Position numbers and translations under genes: made by a program
Shown here: one piece after another, positions 15,062-24,005 of the stretch
Layout: each line of letters begins with the position of its first letter
Position numbering within the stretch: the first letter of the stretch is position 1
Notes under the pieces: generated by a model
What the model was told of the DNA's origin: nothing
Seen by the model: only the letters and a program-made list of their open reading frames with translations
Database searches by the model: none
Source of the DNA: Hymenobacter norwichensis DSM 15439
Lineage (GTDB): Bacteria > Bacteroidota > Bacteroidia > Cytophagales > Hymenobacteraceae
Direction of reading: 5' to 3'
Assembly (NCBI RefSeq): GCF_000420705.1
Contig: NZ_ATVL01000008.1
Span: 917,030 to 981,029 of the forward strand
DNA: 64,000 bases

Positions 15062-17425
15062 CTATTTCTCTACTACGGCAATCTTGCTGACGCAGCCGTT
15101 CTTGCCGTCCGCATCCGACGATAGCACCAGATACACCCCCGACTGCACTTTGCGGCCGTTGTAGTCGGCCAGGTTCCAGATGAGGCCGCCGCCGGTAGCC
15201 GTAGTTTGGTATACCAGCTTGCCCGTTACGTCGGTGATTTTGACGATGCCGTTGTTGGCCAGACCAGTTATGCCTACCTGCCCGTTAAAATTGGTTCGCA
15301 CCGGATTCGGCGACACCTTAAAACAGTCTTTCGGTGTGCCTTCGGTTACGGTAGCAGCCCCCCGGTAAGAAACTACACCCGCCGAAGTAGCCACGAATAC
15401 CTCCCCTGTTTTATCGTTCACGGCTAAGTCAATAATGCTGTTGGACGGCAGCGGGCTGTTGTCGGTGGTGAAGTGCAGCAAGCCCTCGTCGGCGTTTTCA
15501 CTGAACAACCACAGGCCCCGGTCCGTCCCGAACCATTTGCGGTTGGCTCCGTCAACGGCCACGGCCCGCACTACATCCTCACCTAGGGCGAAGTAGTTTG
15601 CACCTTCACCACGCCGTACCACGGGCTTAGTGAAAGTTGGATTGCTGCCTTGCACAAACACTGCACCAGGGTCGTCCAGATAAGCTATGCCTTTGCTGGT
15701 ACCCACCCAAATAGCTCCCTTCCGATCTTTCGCTAAGGCATAAATGCTGTTGGAAGGCAGGCCATTGCTCTCGGTGAAGTAAACCGGCGCAGCCTTCGAC
15801 ACATCATCATAGGCAAAAAGGCCGATGCTGGCCGCTGGGGCTGGTTTACGGAACTGTGATACCCATACAGCACCAAAGTCATCTAAAACCAGCCGGTTAA
15901 GATTATCAAGAACAGGGTAAGGAATGGTGCGCCAGGTATCGGTGCTTGGGGTCAGCACGTGCAGGCTAGTACCTGGCCGGTTGGTATGCCGTGTGGAAAC
16001 CCATACGTCACCATTGGGTGCAGCTGCTACGTCCATAACCCTGGTAAATTGGGGGTTATCGGCATACTCGCTTATCAGCGGCACTCCAGGCATACCAGCA
16101 ATGTATTGTTTGAACTCGCCGGGCCCGTTCCAGCGTAACAGACCGTCGCCGTAGCTACACACGTACAGCGTACCATCGGCGGTGCGTGTGCCCCGAATTA
16201 GGTCTTCCATATCGGGTAGCTGCGCGGTGGTAGGCAGGTTCTCTCGGGTGTAGTTGGTCCAGCGACCGTCTTTGTACTCGTAAAAGCCTTTCTTATTACC
16301 TCGCTCGTTGGAAGCCTCTTCATAACCGCCAGTGAATACATTCACGGTATTCGTACGGGCGTCGGCTAGCAGCCCAAACGCTGTGGCTTCCTGGGGTGCG
16401 TTGGCCACAAAGGCTTCAAAATTGCGGCGGTCAGTGGTTCGCAACAGCCCGCGCTGCCCATCGGCAATGTAGAAATTATTGTCTTGGTCGCGCAGTGCGG
16501 CTTGCGGATTGGGCGCGTTGGCGGCGGTAGTAAGCGGAGCTAGCGTGCTGCCCGTATTGGCCAGAATAGATACCGTTCGAGTATTACCAGTAACACTAGT
16601 AATCAATAGTCCTTCAGAAGAAGACGTCAAATTCAGGTAGAAATCGGCATAGACGGCAAATATTGGTTGCCAGACTGCCCCTGATACGTAGCGCTGCACA
16701 TTGCTAAAGCTACGGCCTGCATACGCCTGCCCGTTGTGGGTAGCAAGGGTCCGATAAGTACCCCCCACAACAGCTGGGTCTAGAACCCAGCTACGGTAGT
16801 TGGCTTGGTCGGCGGTGAGGGGTGCCCGCAGAATGCCTTTGTCGGTAGCCAAAAACAGAAAGCCGCTGGCCACGGTAGTTGCGTAGGCGGTAATCTGCGC
16901 CCCCAGCGGCCCGATGTTGGAAAAGGTGTCGCGCACTTCCAGCTTGGTCATATCCAGCACCACCAAGCCAAAGTCGCAGGACAGATAAGCCAGCCGGCCG
17001 TTGAACGCTATATGGTTGATGGTTTTCGAGCCCGTCAGCTGCTTGCGCTTGATATCATTGATATTACGAATTCGGGTGCCATCGGTGCTCAACAGGTCGA
17101 GGTTGCCATCCCGATACGCCACCAATACCTGGTCGGTGGTAGCATCATAGGCGACCGTGCTTACGCTCACCCCATTAAGTCCGTCGCGGCGGGAAAGCAG
17201 CGTGGTGGTGGTAGTTTCCTTATCGAAGTAAAAGAAAGCATCTTCCGCCGCTACATAAATGCGCTTCCCGGTATCGGCCATTACCCGGGCACGGCTGTTG
17301 GGCAAGTGTAGTTGCCAGTCGCCGAAGCCAGCGGTACTCTGCGCCTGCGTGGCTACGGGAGCCAGCACCAGCAAACTCAGCAGAAATACAACGGTAAGGC
17401 GTAACGTGGGTAGCAAACAAATCAT
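15062..17425 (-). CDS. porZ: Type IX secretion system protein PorZ
   Basis: PorZ is a surface-exposed T9SS component that works with the PorU sortase in attaching the lipid anchor to secreted proteins. The 787-residue protein has a signal peptide (VATQAQ), then GFGDWQLHLPNSRA, the recognisable PorZ opening. Two beta-propellers follow (repeats such as RIYVAAEDAFFYFDKE, GAIWVGTSKGIAYLDD, NRKWFGTDRGLWLFSEN), as in two-component-regulator propellers. Residues about 700-787 form a T9SS sorting-type beta-sandwich (FKVSPNPVR, GIVKITDVTGKLVYQT, SGVYLVLSSD). The length is close to the known family (about 780). It lies just upstream of recO, and PorU and PorV are encoded about 40 kb away in this window. 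Confidence 0.87.
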   Translation of the reverse strand: MICLLPTLRLTVVFLLSLLVLAPVATQAQSTAGFGDWQLHLPNSRARVMADTGKRIYVAAEDAFFYFDKETTTTTLLSRRDGLNGVSVSTVAYDATTDQVLVAYRDGNLDLLSTDGTRIRNINDIKRKQLTGSKTINHIAFNGRLAYLSCDFGLVVLDMTKLEVRDTFSNIGPLGAQITAYATTVASGFLFLATDKGILRAPLTADQANYRSWVLDPAVVGGTYRTLATHNGQAYAGRSFSNVQRYVSGAVWQPIFAVYADFYLNLTSSSEGLLITSVTGNTRTVSILANTGSTLAPLTTAANAPNPQAALRDQDNNFYIADGQRGLLRTTDRRNFEAFVANAPQEATAFGLLADARTNTVNVFTGGYEEASNERGNKKGFYEYKDGRWTNYTRENLPTTAQLPDMEDLIRGTRTADGTLYVCSYGDGLLRWNGPGEFKQYIAGMPGVPLISEYADNPQFTRVMDVAAAPNGDVWVSTRHTNRPGTSLHVLTPSTDTWRTIPYPVLDNLNRLVLDDFGAVWVSQFRKPAPAASIGLFAYDDVSKAAPVYFTESNGLPSNSIYALAKDRKGAIWVGTSKGIAYLDDPGAVFVQGSNPTFTKPVVRRGEGANYFALGEDVVRAVAVDGANRKWFGTDRGLWLFSENADEGLLHFTTDNSPLPSNSIIDLAVNDKTGEVFVATSAGVVSYRGAATVTEGTPKDCFKVSPNPVRTNFNGQVGITGLANNGIVKITDVTGKLVYQTTATGGGLIWNLADYNGRKVQSGVYLVLSSDADGKNGCVSKIAVVEK

Positions 17426-17486
17426 ATAGCGCAGGATAAGGAATACAGAAAGTCAACAGAAACCATTCAACGCCGAATAGTAGGAA

Positions 17487-18110
17487 TTAGTGCTTGCTTC
17501 GCTCGGTGGCTTCTAGGGCTGCTTTTTCCTGCATGCCGGCCAGAAAACAGGGCCGACAGCGCGCTTCATACGCGTCGGTTTCGCCGAGCAGAATCTTATC
17601 TTCGGAAGCCGCCATCCGGAACGAGTACGACGCAATTTCGCCGCAGCACACGCACACGGCATGCACTTTGGTTACGAATTCGGCCACGGCCATGAGGGCA
17701 GGCATGGGCCCAAATGGCTGGCCTTGAAAATCCATATCGAGGCCGGCTACGATGACGCGGGTGCCGCGGTTGGCCAACTGCACGCACACATCAACTAGGC
17801 TCTCATCGAAAAACTGCGCTTCATCAATCCCCACTACATCGGAGCCAGCCGCCAGCAGCAGCATTTCCTGGGCCAGGGCTACCGGCGTCGAGCGGATGCT
17901 GTTGGCATTGTGCGACACCACATCCTCGACGTGGTAGCGGGTATCAAGAGCCGGCTTGAATATTTCCACCCGTTGCCGGGCAATTTTGGCGCGTTTGAGC
18001 CGGCGAATCAGCTCCTCGGTTTTTCCCGAGAACATCGAGCCGCACACCACTTCAATCCAGCCCCGGCGGGGTACGTCGCGGCCATGGCCGCCGCGGGGTT
18101 CTATGAACAC
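17487..18110 (-). CDS. tdk: Thymidine kinase
   Basis: This salvage enzyme phosphorylates thymidine to dTMP. The 207-residue type II kinase has the P-loop [15 protein letters not shown], the Walker B-like GIDEAQFF with catalytic Glu, the lasso loop ([13 protein letters not shown]) and a zinc site made from CVCC and CRPC. The start codon is GTG at 18108-18110, because no ATG precedes the P-loop. An N-terminal extension of about 16 residues ([16 protein letters not shown]) is common in Bacteroidota. A repetitive stretch (18112-18150) lies directly upstream. Confidence 0.95.
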   Translation of the reverse strand: MFIEPRGGHGRDVPRRGWIEVVCGSMFSGKTEELIRRLKRAKIARQRVEIFKPALDTRYHVEDVVSHNANSIRSTPVALAQEMLLLAAGSDVVGIDEAQFFDESLVDVCVQLANRGTRVIVAGLDMDFQGQPFGPMPALMAVAEFVTKVHAVCVCCGEIASYSFRMAASEDKILLGETDAYEARCRPCFLAGMQEKAALEATERSKH

Positions 18111-18111
18111 G

Positions 18112-18150
18112 TGAGTGAAAAGTAACTGAGTGACGGAGTGACTGAGTAAG
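18112..18150. repeat. GTGACTGAGT word repeat upstream of tdk
   Basis: Degenerate tandem words (GAGTGA, ACTGAGTGACGGAGTGACTGAGTA) occupy the bases just upstream of the tdk GTG start. It has the same character as the start-proximal repeats near aspS, recO, mreC, kdsC and ccmC. Confidence 0.5.
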
Positions 18151-18291
18151 TTGTTTGGGCACGCTTTTTAGCTCACCCAAGCCTCAGCTTTGACAGCCCA
18201 AATTACAACTTTACCTCCGGAAGCTGCTACGGTTTTGTTGGCAAACCTCATCCGCACTGCCTTATCAATCAGACCCTCAGTTGTTCAGCTA

Positions 18292-18612
18292 TTACTTAGT
18301 GTATTGCACGTGTGGCAGCTTAGTGGCTTCTGGCACGCGGCCAGTTACAGTGCCTTCGGGCAGGCGAGCCTGGCAGGTAAGGCGCTCATTGGCTTGGAGG
18401 CGGCCAGCGGCTTGGTAGCGCAATTCGGCCGCAGTAAGCGGCGTTAGAGCATCGGCGCCGCTTACCACTATCAGGCGGCAGGTGGTGCACCGGCCTTTGG
18501 CCCCGCAGGCGTGCATCCAGTCGTGGGCGGCGGCTTGCAGGGCAGCCAGTAGGGTGCTGCCGGCGGGTACGGGCACGGTAGCAGGCAGGTTTTGCACGGT
18601 GAGCGTAGGCAT
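18292..18612 (-). CDS. 2Fe-2S ferredoxin
   Basis: A 106-residue electron carrier. The cluster ligands are Cys 36, 42 and 45 (HACGAKGRCTTC, a Cx5Cx2C spacing) and Cys 80 (ERLTCQ). The wide spacing resembles adrenodoxin-type rather than plant-type ferredoxins. The C-terminus continues past the cluster domain by about 15 residues. It is divergent from the unknown gene at 18648, with only 35 bases between the two start codons, so both promoters must overlap there. No partner reductase is encoded nearby. Confidence 0.85.
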   Translation of the reverse strand: MPTLTVQNLPATVPVPAGSTLLAALQAAAHDWMHACGAKGRCTTCRLIVVSGADALTPLTAAELRYQAAGRLQANERLTCQARLPEGTVTGRVPEATKLPHVQYTK

Positions 18613-18647
18613 TTTCCTTAACTTTCAGGCCCGAATATGGCTTTCCG

Positions 18648-19808
18648 ATGAACGACAAAGATAGCACGACCCTCCGTGAACAATACGGCCGCAAGTTGGC
18701 CGCCCTCCTCTGCGACCAGCATTTTGGAGCTCGCCCCACGGCCACCCTCGATGGGCCGGCCGTGCTCCGCTTTACGCCTATCCGGCAAGTAAACCTGTTT
18801 GTGGTGCAGCAGCTGCTGGCCCAATGGACCCAGGAAATGGCGCGGCTGCGCAGCCCATATTTTGATTTTGAGGCCGAAGATGTACGGACGGCCCTCACAC
18901 AGTTTATGAACGTATTGTCGCGCCGCATCAAGCTGAGCCGCAGTGCCTTCGAGCCGCTACTGTCTCGCGCCGTTGCCGACACGCTGGCCGCAGCTCAAGA
19001 CCCAGTAGGCACCTTGGAGGCGAAGCTGGTGAATGGCCAGTCCACCGCCACTAGCGCCCAGCTGCGTGACGCCCTGCGCTACCTCGATATCAACAAGCCA
19101 CTGTACCAAGGCTTTCTGGACACACTGCCAACAGATGCGGCTCCGCTGGAGCGTAATACGTTGGTTCAGCAGTTCCAACAGCATCTAGCCGCCAACGCGG
19201 CACTACAACAGCCGCTGAACAATTTGATAACCGAGTTCAATGCGCTGCTGCCGCTACAAGAAACCGACTTGCAGCCCACTGGTATAGCAGCGCCTACGCC
19301 CACCGAGCCAGCTCAGGTCCAGGCAGCGCCAATGCCCGTTGCGGCGCCCGCTCAAACGCCACTCCCCCCTACTCCGGCGCCCCCTAAACCCGTTGCTCCA
19401 GCTGAGTCTGCACCGGAAGTGAAACCCGCTGCCGTTGCTTCCGAGAAGTTGAACGCCGATGCAGTAGTGCCGCTGTACCAGAAGCTGAAAGCCAGCCAGC
19501 CGGGCGGCCAGACATTAAGCGAAACCCTGCGCCCCGAGCGGCCAGTAGGCACGCTAGCAGAGCAGGCCCCCAAAGTGGAAACCTTGCGCGAGGCTATTTC
19601 CATCAATCAGCGCTTCAGCTTCATAAACGAGCTATTTGAGGGCGAAAACATGGTATACCACGCGGCCATCCAGCACCTTGACACCTTGTCCGATGCCGAA
19701 TCGGCGAAGCGCTACGTGAGTGAGCAGTTAGCCAGCAAGCACGACTGGTCGCGCAAGGAAGAGCATGTCAATAAGCTTCTCAAGCTGATTGACCGGAAGT
19801 TTGCGTGA
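18648..19808 (+). CDS. Conserved unknown protein with Pro/Ala-rich linker
   Basis: The protein (386 aa) has no signal peptide or membrane segment and is presumably cytoplasmic. An N-terminal helical domain (about 1-210) is followed by a low-complexity Pro/Ala/Gln linker (about 215-265). A C-terminal helical domain (about 270-386) contains ISINQRFSFINELFEGENM and ends LLKLIDRKF. That C-terminal phrase recurs, as far as I recall, in unnamed Bacteroidota proteins. I cannot give a function. The divergent ferredoxin gene is its only close neighbour. The start at ATG 18648 is the first available. Confidence 0.75.
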   Translation: MNDKDSTTLREQYGRKLAALLCDQHFGARPTATLDGPAVLRFTPIRQVNLFVVQQLLAQWTQEMARLRSPYFDFEAEDVRTALTQFMNVLSRRIKLSRSAFEPLLSRAVADTLAAAQDPVGTLEAKLVNGQSTATSAQLRDALRYLDINKPLYQGFLDTLPTDAAPLERNTLVQQFQQHLAANAALQQPLNNLITEFNALLPLQETDLQPTGIAAPTPTEPAQVQAAPMPVAAPAQTPLPPTPAPPKPVAPAESAPEVKPAAVASEKLNADAVVPLYQKLKASQPGGQTLSETLRPERPVGTLAEQAPKVETLREAISINQRFSFINELFEGENMVYHAAIQHLDTLSDAESAKRYVSEQLASKHDWSRKEEHVNKLLKLIDRKFA

Positions 19809-19847
19809 TTTGATGGCTGATTATTGAATTGCTGATTGTTAGCGCTA

Positions 19848-20963
19848 ATGTCTGCGGATAGATTTCATTCAACGGCGGGCAGCAACGCAACCAGCAGCCA
19901 TCGGCCAATGGCTACAACTCGTAAAGCACGGTGGCGCGAATGGGTGTTGGTGTACCTGCTAGCGCTGGGTGTGCTGGCGGGCCCAGCCTACACTATGTAT
20001 GTGCACTACGATTTCTCCCATTCTCTCGATACCCGTAGCTACCTACGCATGGCACGGGGCGAGTTTAAGGGCGTGAGCGTGACGCGCCGCTACCGGGTGC
20101 TGGTGCCCGCCGCCGCTGGCGCGCTGGCTTGGCCTTTGGAGCAGGTGTATGCCCGCATTTGGCCCCAGCGCGCCGCTACCGACTGGCCGCTTCGGCTGGC
20201 ATTTTACATACTAAACACCCTGCTAATGGCCGGCACGGGGCTAATACTCTACGAAACCTGCCGCCTGTTTGGCGCGGCGCCAGCAGCCGCAGCTTTGGCG
20301 GTAGTAGCCGTTCTGTGCAGCCGCTGGGCCGTGTATATCACCGGCTTACCGCTGGTAGATAGTTTGTACATGTTGATTTTTGCGCTGGCTTTTTACGCAA
20401 CTCGTAGCGGCTCGAAGGGGGCGTTGGTAGCGGTATTGGTGCTGGGGTTTTTGGCCAAGGAGTCGTTTGTGTTTCTGGTGCCGTGGCTGCTGCTGTTTGG
20501 CCGCCGGGCGCTAGGCTGGCCGGCGCAGCTGGCTTGGCTGGCGGTGGGTACCGCACTGGCGTTTGCAGTCCGGCACTGGATTGACAGCCGCATTGGGGCG
20601 CCGCCTACCGAGAGCGTACAGAACGCGCTGAACCACTTTGAAAACGTAACCTACTCGTTGCGCCGTCTACTTTCGGTCAAGGGAATCGGCGAGATATTCA
20701 GCGTCTTTGGTTTTTTCTGGCTGTTGCTACCCTTAGGACTTCGCGGCGGCGCGGCACAACGGGCGCAATGGCTCATTCCGCTGGGGTGGTCGGGCGTGCT
20801 CTTTACTGGTGTGGTGCTGGCGCACATGTTTCTTTCCGGCGACCTGGGCCGCATGGGCTATTTAGCGGCCCCAGTTTTTGCGGTGGTGTTTGCCCTGATT
20901 CTCACCCAACAGCTCAATCCCCAGAAACACCCAGCCACCAACAGCCAGCAGGCTGCTCACTGA
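19848..20963 (+). CDS. Polytopic membrane protein, possible GT-C glycosyltransferase fold
   Basis: The protein has about 371 residues and some 8-9 hydrophobic helices. The first helix (VYLLALGVLAGPAYTMYV) is followed by an exterior loop with SHSLDTRSYLRMARGEF and RRYRVLVP. An acidic D-x3-Y near the end of TM1 and a conserved R-x-R-x-L-x-P are typical of GT-C-like enzymes, so a lipid-linked sugar transferase is possible but unproven. ATG 19848 is used; ATG 19908 (MATTRKARW) is equally plausible. It converges on, and overlaps by 7 bases, the next membrane protein gene. Confidence 0.65.
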   Translation: MSADRFHSTAGSNATSSHRPMATTRKARWREWVLVYLLALGVLAGPAYTMYVHYDFSHSLDTRSYLRMARGEFKGVSVTRRYRVLVPAAAGALAWPLEQVYARIWPQRAATDWPLRLAFYILNTLLMAGTGLILYETCRLFGAAPAAAALAVVAVLCSRWAVYITGLPLVDSLYMLIFALAFYATRSGSKGALVAVLVLGFLAKESFVFLVPWLLLFGRRALGWPAQLAWLAVGTALAFAVRHWIDSRIGAPPTESVQNALNHFENVTYSLRRLLSVKGIGEIFSVFGFFWLLLPLGLRGGAAQRAQWLIPLGWSGVLFTGVVLAHMFLSGDLGRMGYLAAPVFAVVFALILTQQLNPQKHPATNSQQAAH

Positions 20964-22531
20964 ATTTCAGTGAGGTAAACGGGCCCAAAAGAGGTGGCAA
21001 ACGAATCGAGGCGGGCGAGGTGGTAACCGGCCAGTAACGGCAGCTGCGCTTCGTCGCCGCCCTGGGTGAGGCGGGCCCGGTCGAGGAGGTGGGGGCCGCC
21101 CAGAACGTTGGTATAAACGCGTTGCCCAGCCGCGCGCCGTGCGGCCAGCCACGCCCGAAACTGTGCTGGCGACTGACCTGGCCGCCGGACTAGCAAGGCT
21201 GGGGGGGGCAGGATATTGGGTGGTCCAACTGGTTGTCCCGTGCGGTAGTGTAGTTGGTTGAGCACCAGATTTGGGTCGGAAAGCAGCCACCACGCGGCCG
21301 GCTCCCGTTCGATGCGGGCCAGTAACGGGGCAGTATTGGTGAAGCGGAGCCCGTGAGCCGGCAGCAACCCAAACGTCAGGTTCCAGACCAGCAACAACGC
21401 CCCTACCCACGGCAACACCGCCCGTAGCGACGGCTGCCCAATCAGCAACAAAGCCAGCAAGGCTGGCAGCATCACCATAAACTCAGCATTGCCCTCGGCC
21501 CATACCGCGCAACTTAGTTGTAACACCAGCACCAGCCAGTGCGTCCGCTGGAAAGGGCGCTGCGTTGCTGGCTGCTTTGCTGCTTCTGTAAGCGTAGCGT
21601 GGGTGAAGACTGCCTTTTGTCGCGCCTTCCACCCCCGGAACGCGGCGTACGCCATTATTCCCGCACTCAGCAACCCAACACCAATCAGTGCCGTCCAGCG
21701 TTGCAACAGCGCCCATGTGGAACCGTGCAACTGTCCAAAGGTGCGTACCAGATTAATGGTTGTAAGCAGCAGCGTATGGCCCGACGGTGCTGCACCCGCG
21801 TGACCGGCATATAAATCATGGAACACGAACCGCCAGAAGGCGGTGAAAGTGAAGGGCAGGTGCCAGGAGGGCAAAGCGGCAGCGTAAGCCACCGGCACTA
21901 CCAGTGCCGGCAACATGTAAAGGCCCGCCTTGCGCCACCAAGCTTGTTTGCCACTAAGCACGATGCCTACTAGCAGTGCCAGCCACCAGCCCGCGTGAAT
22001 TTGGTGGAATAAGGCCGCCCCAGCAGCCCAACTACCAGCCGCTAACCAACGTGCGTTGCCACCTTCTGTAACAGCTCGCCACCAACTGCGGCTCGCCAGC
22101 AACGACAGCAGCAGTGGCAGCATGTAGGTTTCGTTTTCGGTGGCGAAACGCAGCATCCCGAAACTACTGCCCACTACCACCAACCAACCTGCTACCGGCA
22201 CAACAGGCCCACCTACGCGGCGCAGCAAATCGCGCAGTACCAGCAAGCAGCCGCCAAAGGCCAGCGCATTCATGGCTTTCAAAGCAGCCAGCGCATCAAT
22301 TGTACTAGGCAGCAAGTTCCACCATACCCAACCGGCAGCATTGTAAAGCAAGTGGTGGGGCTGAAACAGCTCGTGTGCGTGCCGAACACAGGCCGCGTAA
22401 TACCAAGCATCGGGGGTGGAATTACGAGTCGGCAGCAGCAGGCACAAACCCGTTAGGAGCCCCACTACCAGCCACTCCGCAAGCCGGACGCGGGCTATAG
22501 ATTGAGTGGTACCGGCGGGAGCAACAAGCAC
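20957..22531 (-). CDS. Polytopic membrane protein, GT-C/ArnT-like candidate
   Basis: The 524-residue protein has about 11 hydrophobic helices and a soluble C-terminal domain (about 430-524, GTGQPVGPPNILPPP region onwards). The first loop holds NSTPDAWYYAACVRHAHELF and then HHLLYNAAG, a pattern like the acidic loop of dolichyl/undecaprenyl-phosphate mannosyltransferase relatives. The start is GTG at 22529-22531. The reading frame has no ATG near the first helix. Together with the convergent gene at 19848 it may modify an envelope glycan. The assignment is by topology only. Confidence 0.65.
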   Translation of the reverse strand: MLVAPAGTTQSIARVRLAEWLVVGLLTGLCLLLPTRNSTPDAWYYAACVRHAHELFQPHHLLYNAAGWVWWNLLPSTIDALAALKAMNALAFGGCLLVLRDLLRRVGGPVVPVAGWLVVVGSSFGMLRFATENETYMLPLLLSLLASRSWWRAVTEGGNARWLAAGSWAAGAALFHQIHAGWWLALLVGIVLSGKQAWWRKAGLYMLPALVVPVAYAAALPSWHLPFTFTAFWRFVFHDLYAGHAGAAPSGHTLLLTTINLVRTFGQLHGSTWALLQRWTALIGVGLLSAGIMAYAAFRGWKARQKAVFTHATLTEAAKQPATQRPFQRTHWLVLVLQLSCAVWAEGNAEFMVMLPALLALLLIGQPSLRAVLPWVGALLLVWNLTFGLLPAHGLRFTNTAPLLARIEREPAAWWLLSDPNLVLNQLHYRTGQPVGPPNILPPPALLVRRPGQSPAQFRAWLAARRAAGQRVYTNVLGGPHLLDRARLTQGGDEAQLPLLAGYHLARLDSFATSFGPVYLTEIQ

Positions 22532-22588
22532 AAGAAGACGAGGTTAAAGGCCGTGCGGTATATGCTCCTGCTTGGCCATAGGGAGGTT

Positions 22589-23890
22589 TTACCGCTCTAG
22601 GTCTTGCTTGCGGTAGGCATCAATGCCCAGCAAAATAAACAGGAGCGTAGTAAACGACCACAAGGAGGAACCACCGTAGCTGAAAAACGGCAGTGGAATT
22701 CCTACTACCGGCGCCAGTCCAATCGTCATACCAATATTCACGGCGAAGTGGAAGAACATGATGCTGGCTACGCAGTAGCCGTAGGTGCGCCCAAATACCG
22801 ATTTCTGCCGCTCTGCCACATACAGAATCCGCCAGAGCAGCACAATAAACAGGATAATGACAGTAGTGCAGCCCAGCCACCCCCACTCTTCGCCAATAGT
22901 GCAGAAGATGAAGTCGGTGCTTTGCGCAGGCACAAAGTCGAACTTGGTTTGCGTGCCTTGCAGAAAGCCTTTCCCATCAAAGCCGCCCGAGCCAATAGCA
23001 ATTTTGCTTTGCGTGACGTTCCAGCCTACGCCTAGTGGGTCGGCCGAGGGGTTGATGAGTACCTCGATGCGCTTGCGCTGGTGGGGTTGCAGTACGTTGT
23101 TGAAGAAGAAATCAACCCCAAACACCATTCCAATGACTACAGCCCACACACTCAAAGAAAGCGGCAAATGGTGGCGTAGCGCTTTGCGGTTGAATAGAAA
23201 AACCAACCCCAGCACAACAGTAAAGGCCACAACTAGCCACAACTTGGGTACCAGCAGCGCCAGAATCAAAATGATGGCCGCCGCCGCCATAATCACCAGA
23301 ATTAGCGGCGACATACCTTCCCGAAAGTAGGCCAACAGAAAGGCGGCAAATACCAACGCCTGGCCAGTTTCGTTGGCGGCCAAGATGAGCACTGGCGGCA
23401 ACAGCGTAAGGCCAGCCAGCACGGCTTGGTCGCGGAAATTCTGTTGGCGCAGATTGATGCCAGCCATAAAGCGCGACACAGCCAGTGCCGTCACGAATTT
23501 GGCAAATTCGGCGGGCTGTAGCCGCATCGGCCCCAGTTCCAGCCACGAACGTGACCCGCCAATAGGGCGCGCAATAAACGGTGTGATGATGAGTAGCACA
23601 ATCATGCCGCCGTAGAGCGCAAATGCAAACGTGTCGTAGGCCTTGTAGTCGATAACCACCAGCACTACAATCAGCACAATGGCCGTACCAATCCACAAAA
23701 TCTGCTTGAACCAGTCGTAAGCCATCAACTCCTGAAAGCTGAGGTTGCCGAACAGGCTGCCCGTGCTGGGCATGTCGGGCGAGTAGCTGGCCGCGTACAC
23801 GCTCACCCAGCCCAGCCCTACCATCAGCAGGTAGATAAGCACAGTAACCCAATCAAGGCTACGATTATGACGAGCGGGAGCAGTAGGCAT
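22589..23890 (-). CDS. rodA: Rod-shape SEDS glycosyltransferase RodA
   Basis: RodA polymerises peptidoglycan strands during cell elongation together with PBP2. The 433-residue inner-membrane protein has about 10 helices and SEDS signatures: RPIGGSRSWLELGPMRLQPAEFAK, NETGQALVFA, a long extracellular loop (GSGGFDGKGFLQGTQTKFDFVPAQSTDFIF) and the C-terminal GIPLPFFSYGGSSL. Bacteroidota members are somewhat longer than the E. coli protein. It lies downstream of mrdA on the same strand, with a REP-like palindrome in the gap, and probably shares the mrdA promoter. Confidence 0.95.
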   Translation of the reverse strand: MPTAPARHNRSLDWVTVLIYLLMVGLGWVSVYAASYSPDMPSTGSLFGNLSFQELMAYDWFKQILWIGTAIVLIVVLVVIDYKAYDTFAFALYGGMIVLLIITPFIARPIGGSRSWLELGPMRLQPAEFAKFVTALAVSRFMAGINLRQQNFRDQAVLAGLTLLPPVLILAANETGQALVFAAFLLAYFREGMSPLILVIMAAAAIILILALLVPKLWLVVAFTVVLGLVFLFNRKALRHHLPLSLSVWAVVIGMVFGVDFFFNNVLQPHQRKRIEVLINPSADPLGVGWNVTQSKIAIGSGGFDGKGFLQGTQTKFDFVPAQSTDFIFCTIGEEWGWLGCTTVIILFIVLLWRILYVAERQKSVFGRTYGYCVASIMFFHFAVNIGMTIGLAPVVGIPLPFFSYGGSSLWSFTTLLFILLGIDAYRKQDLER

Positions 23891-23910
23891 GTTGTAGGCA
23901 AGGGCCGTCT

Positions 23911-23999
23911 GTCATGCTGAGCTTGTTGAAGCATCTCTCCCGCTAAAGTAACTTTGAATTACCACTACGATAGAGATGCTTCGACAAGCTCAGCATGAC
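23911..23999. repeat. REP-like inverted repeat between mrdA and rodA
   Basis: The left arm 23911-23938 (GTCATGCTGAGCTTGTTGAA..) and right arm 23972-23999 pair over 28 bases with one mismatch. The loop is 33 bases. The termini (GTCATGC.GAGC and GAAGCATCTCT) match those of the element at 3264-3378, so both belong to one dispersed family. Confidence 0.85.
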
Positions 24000-24005
24000 G
24001 TTCTA

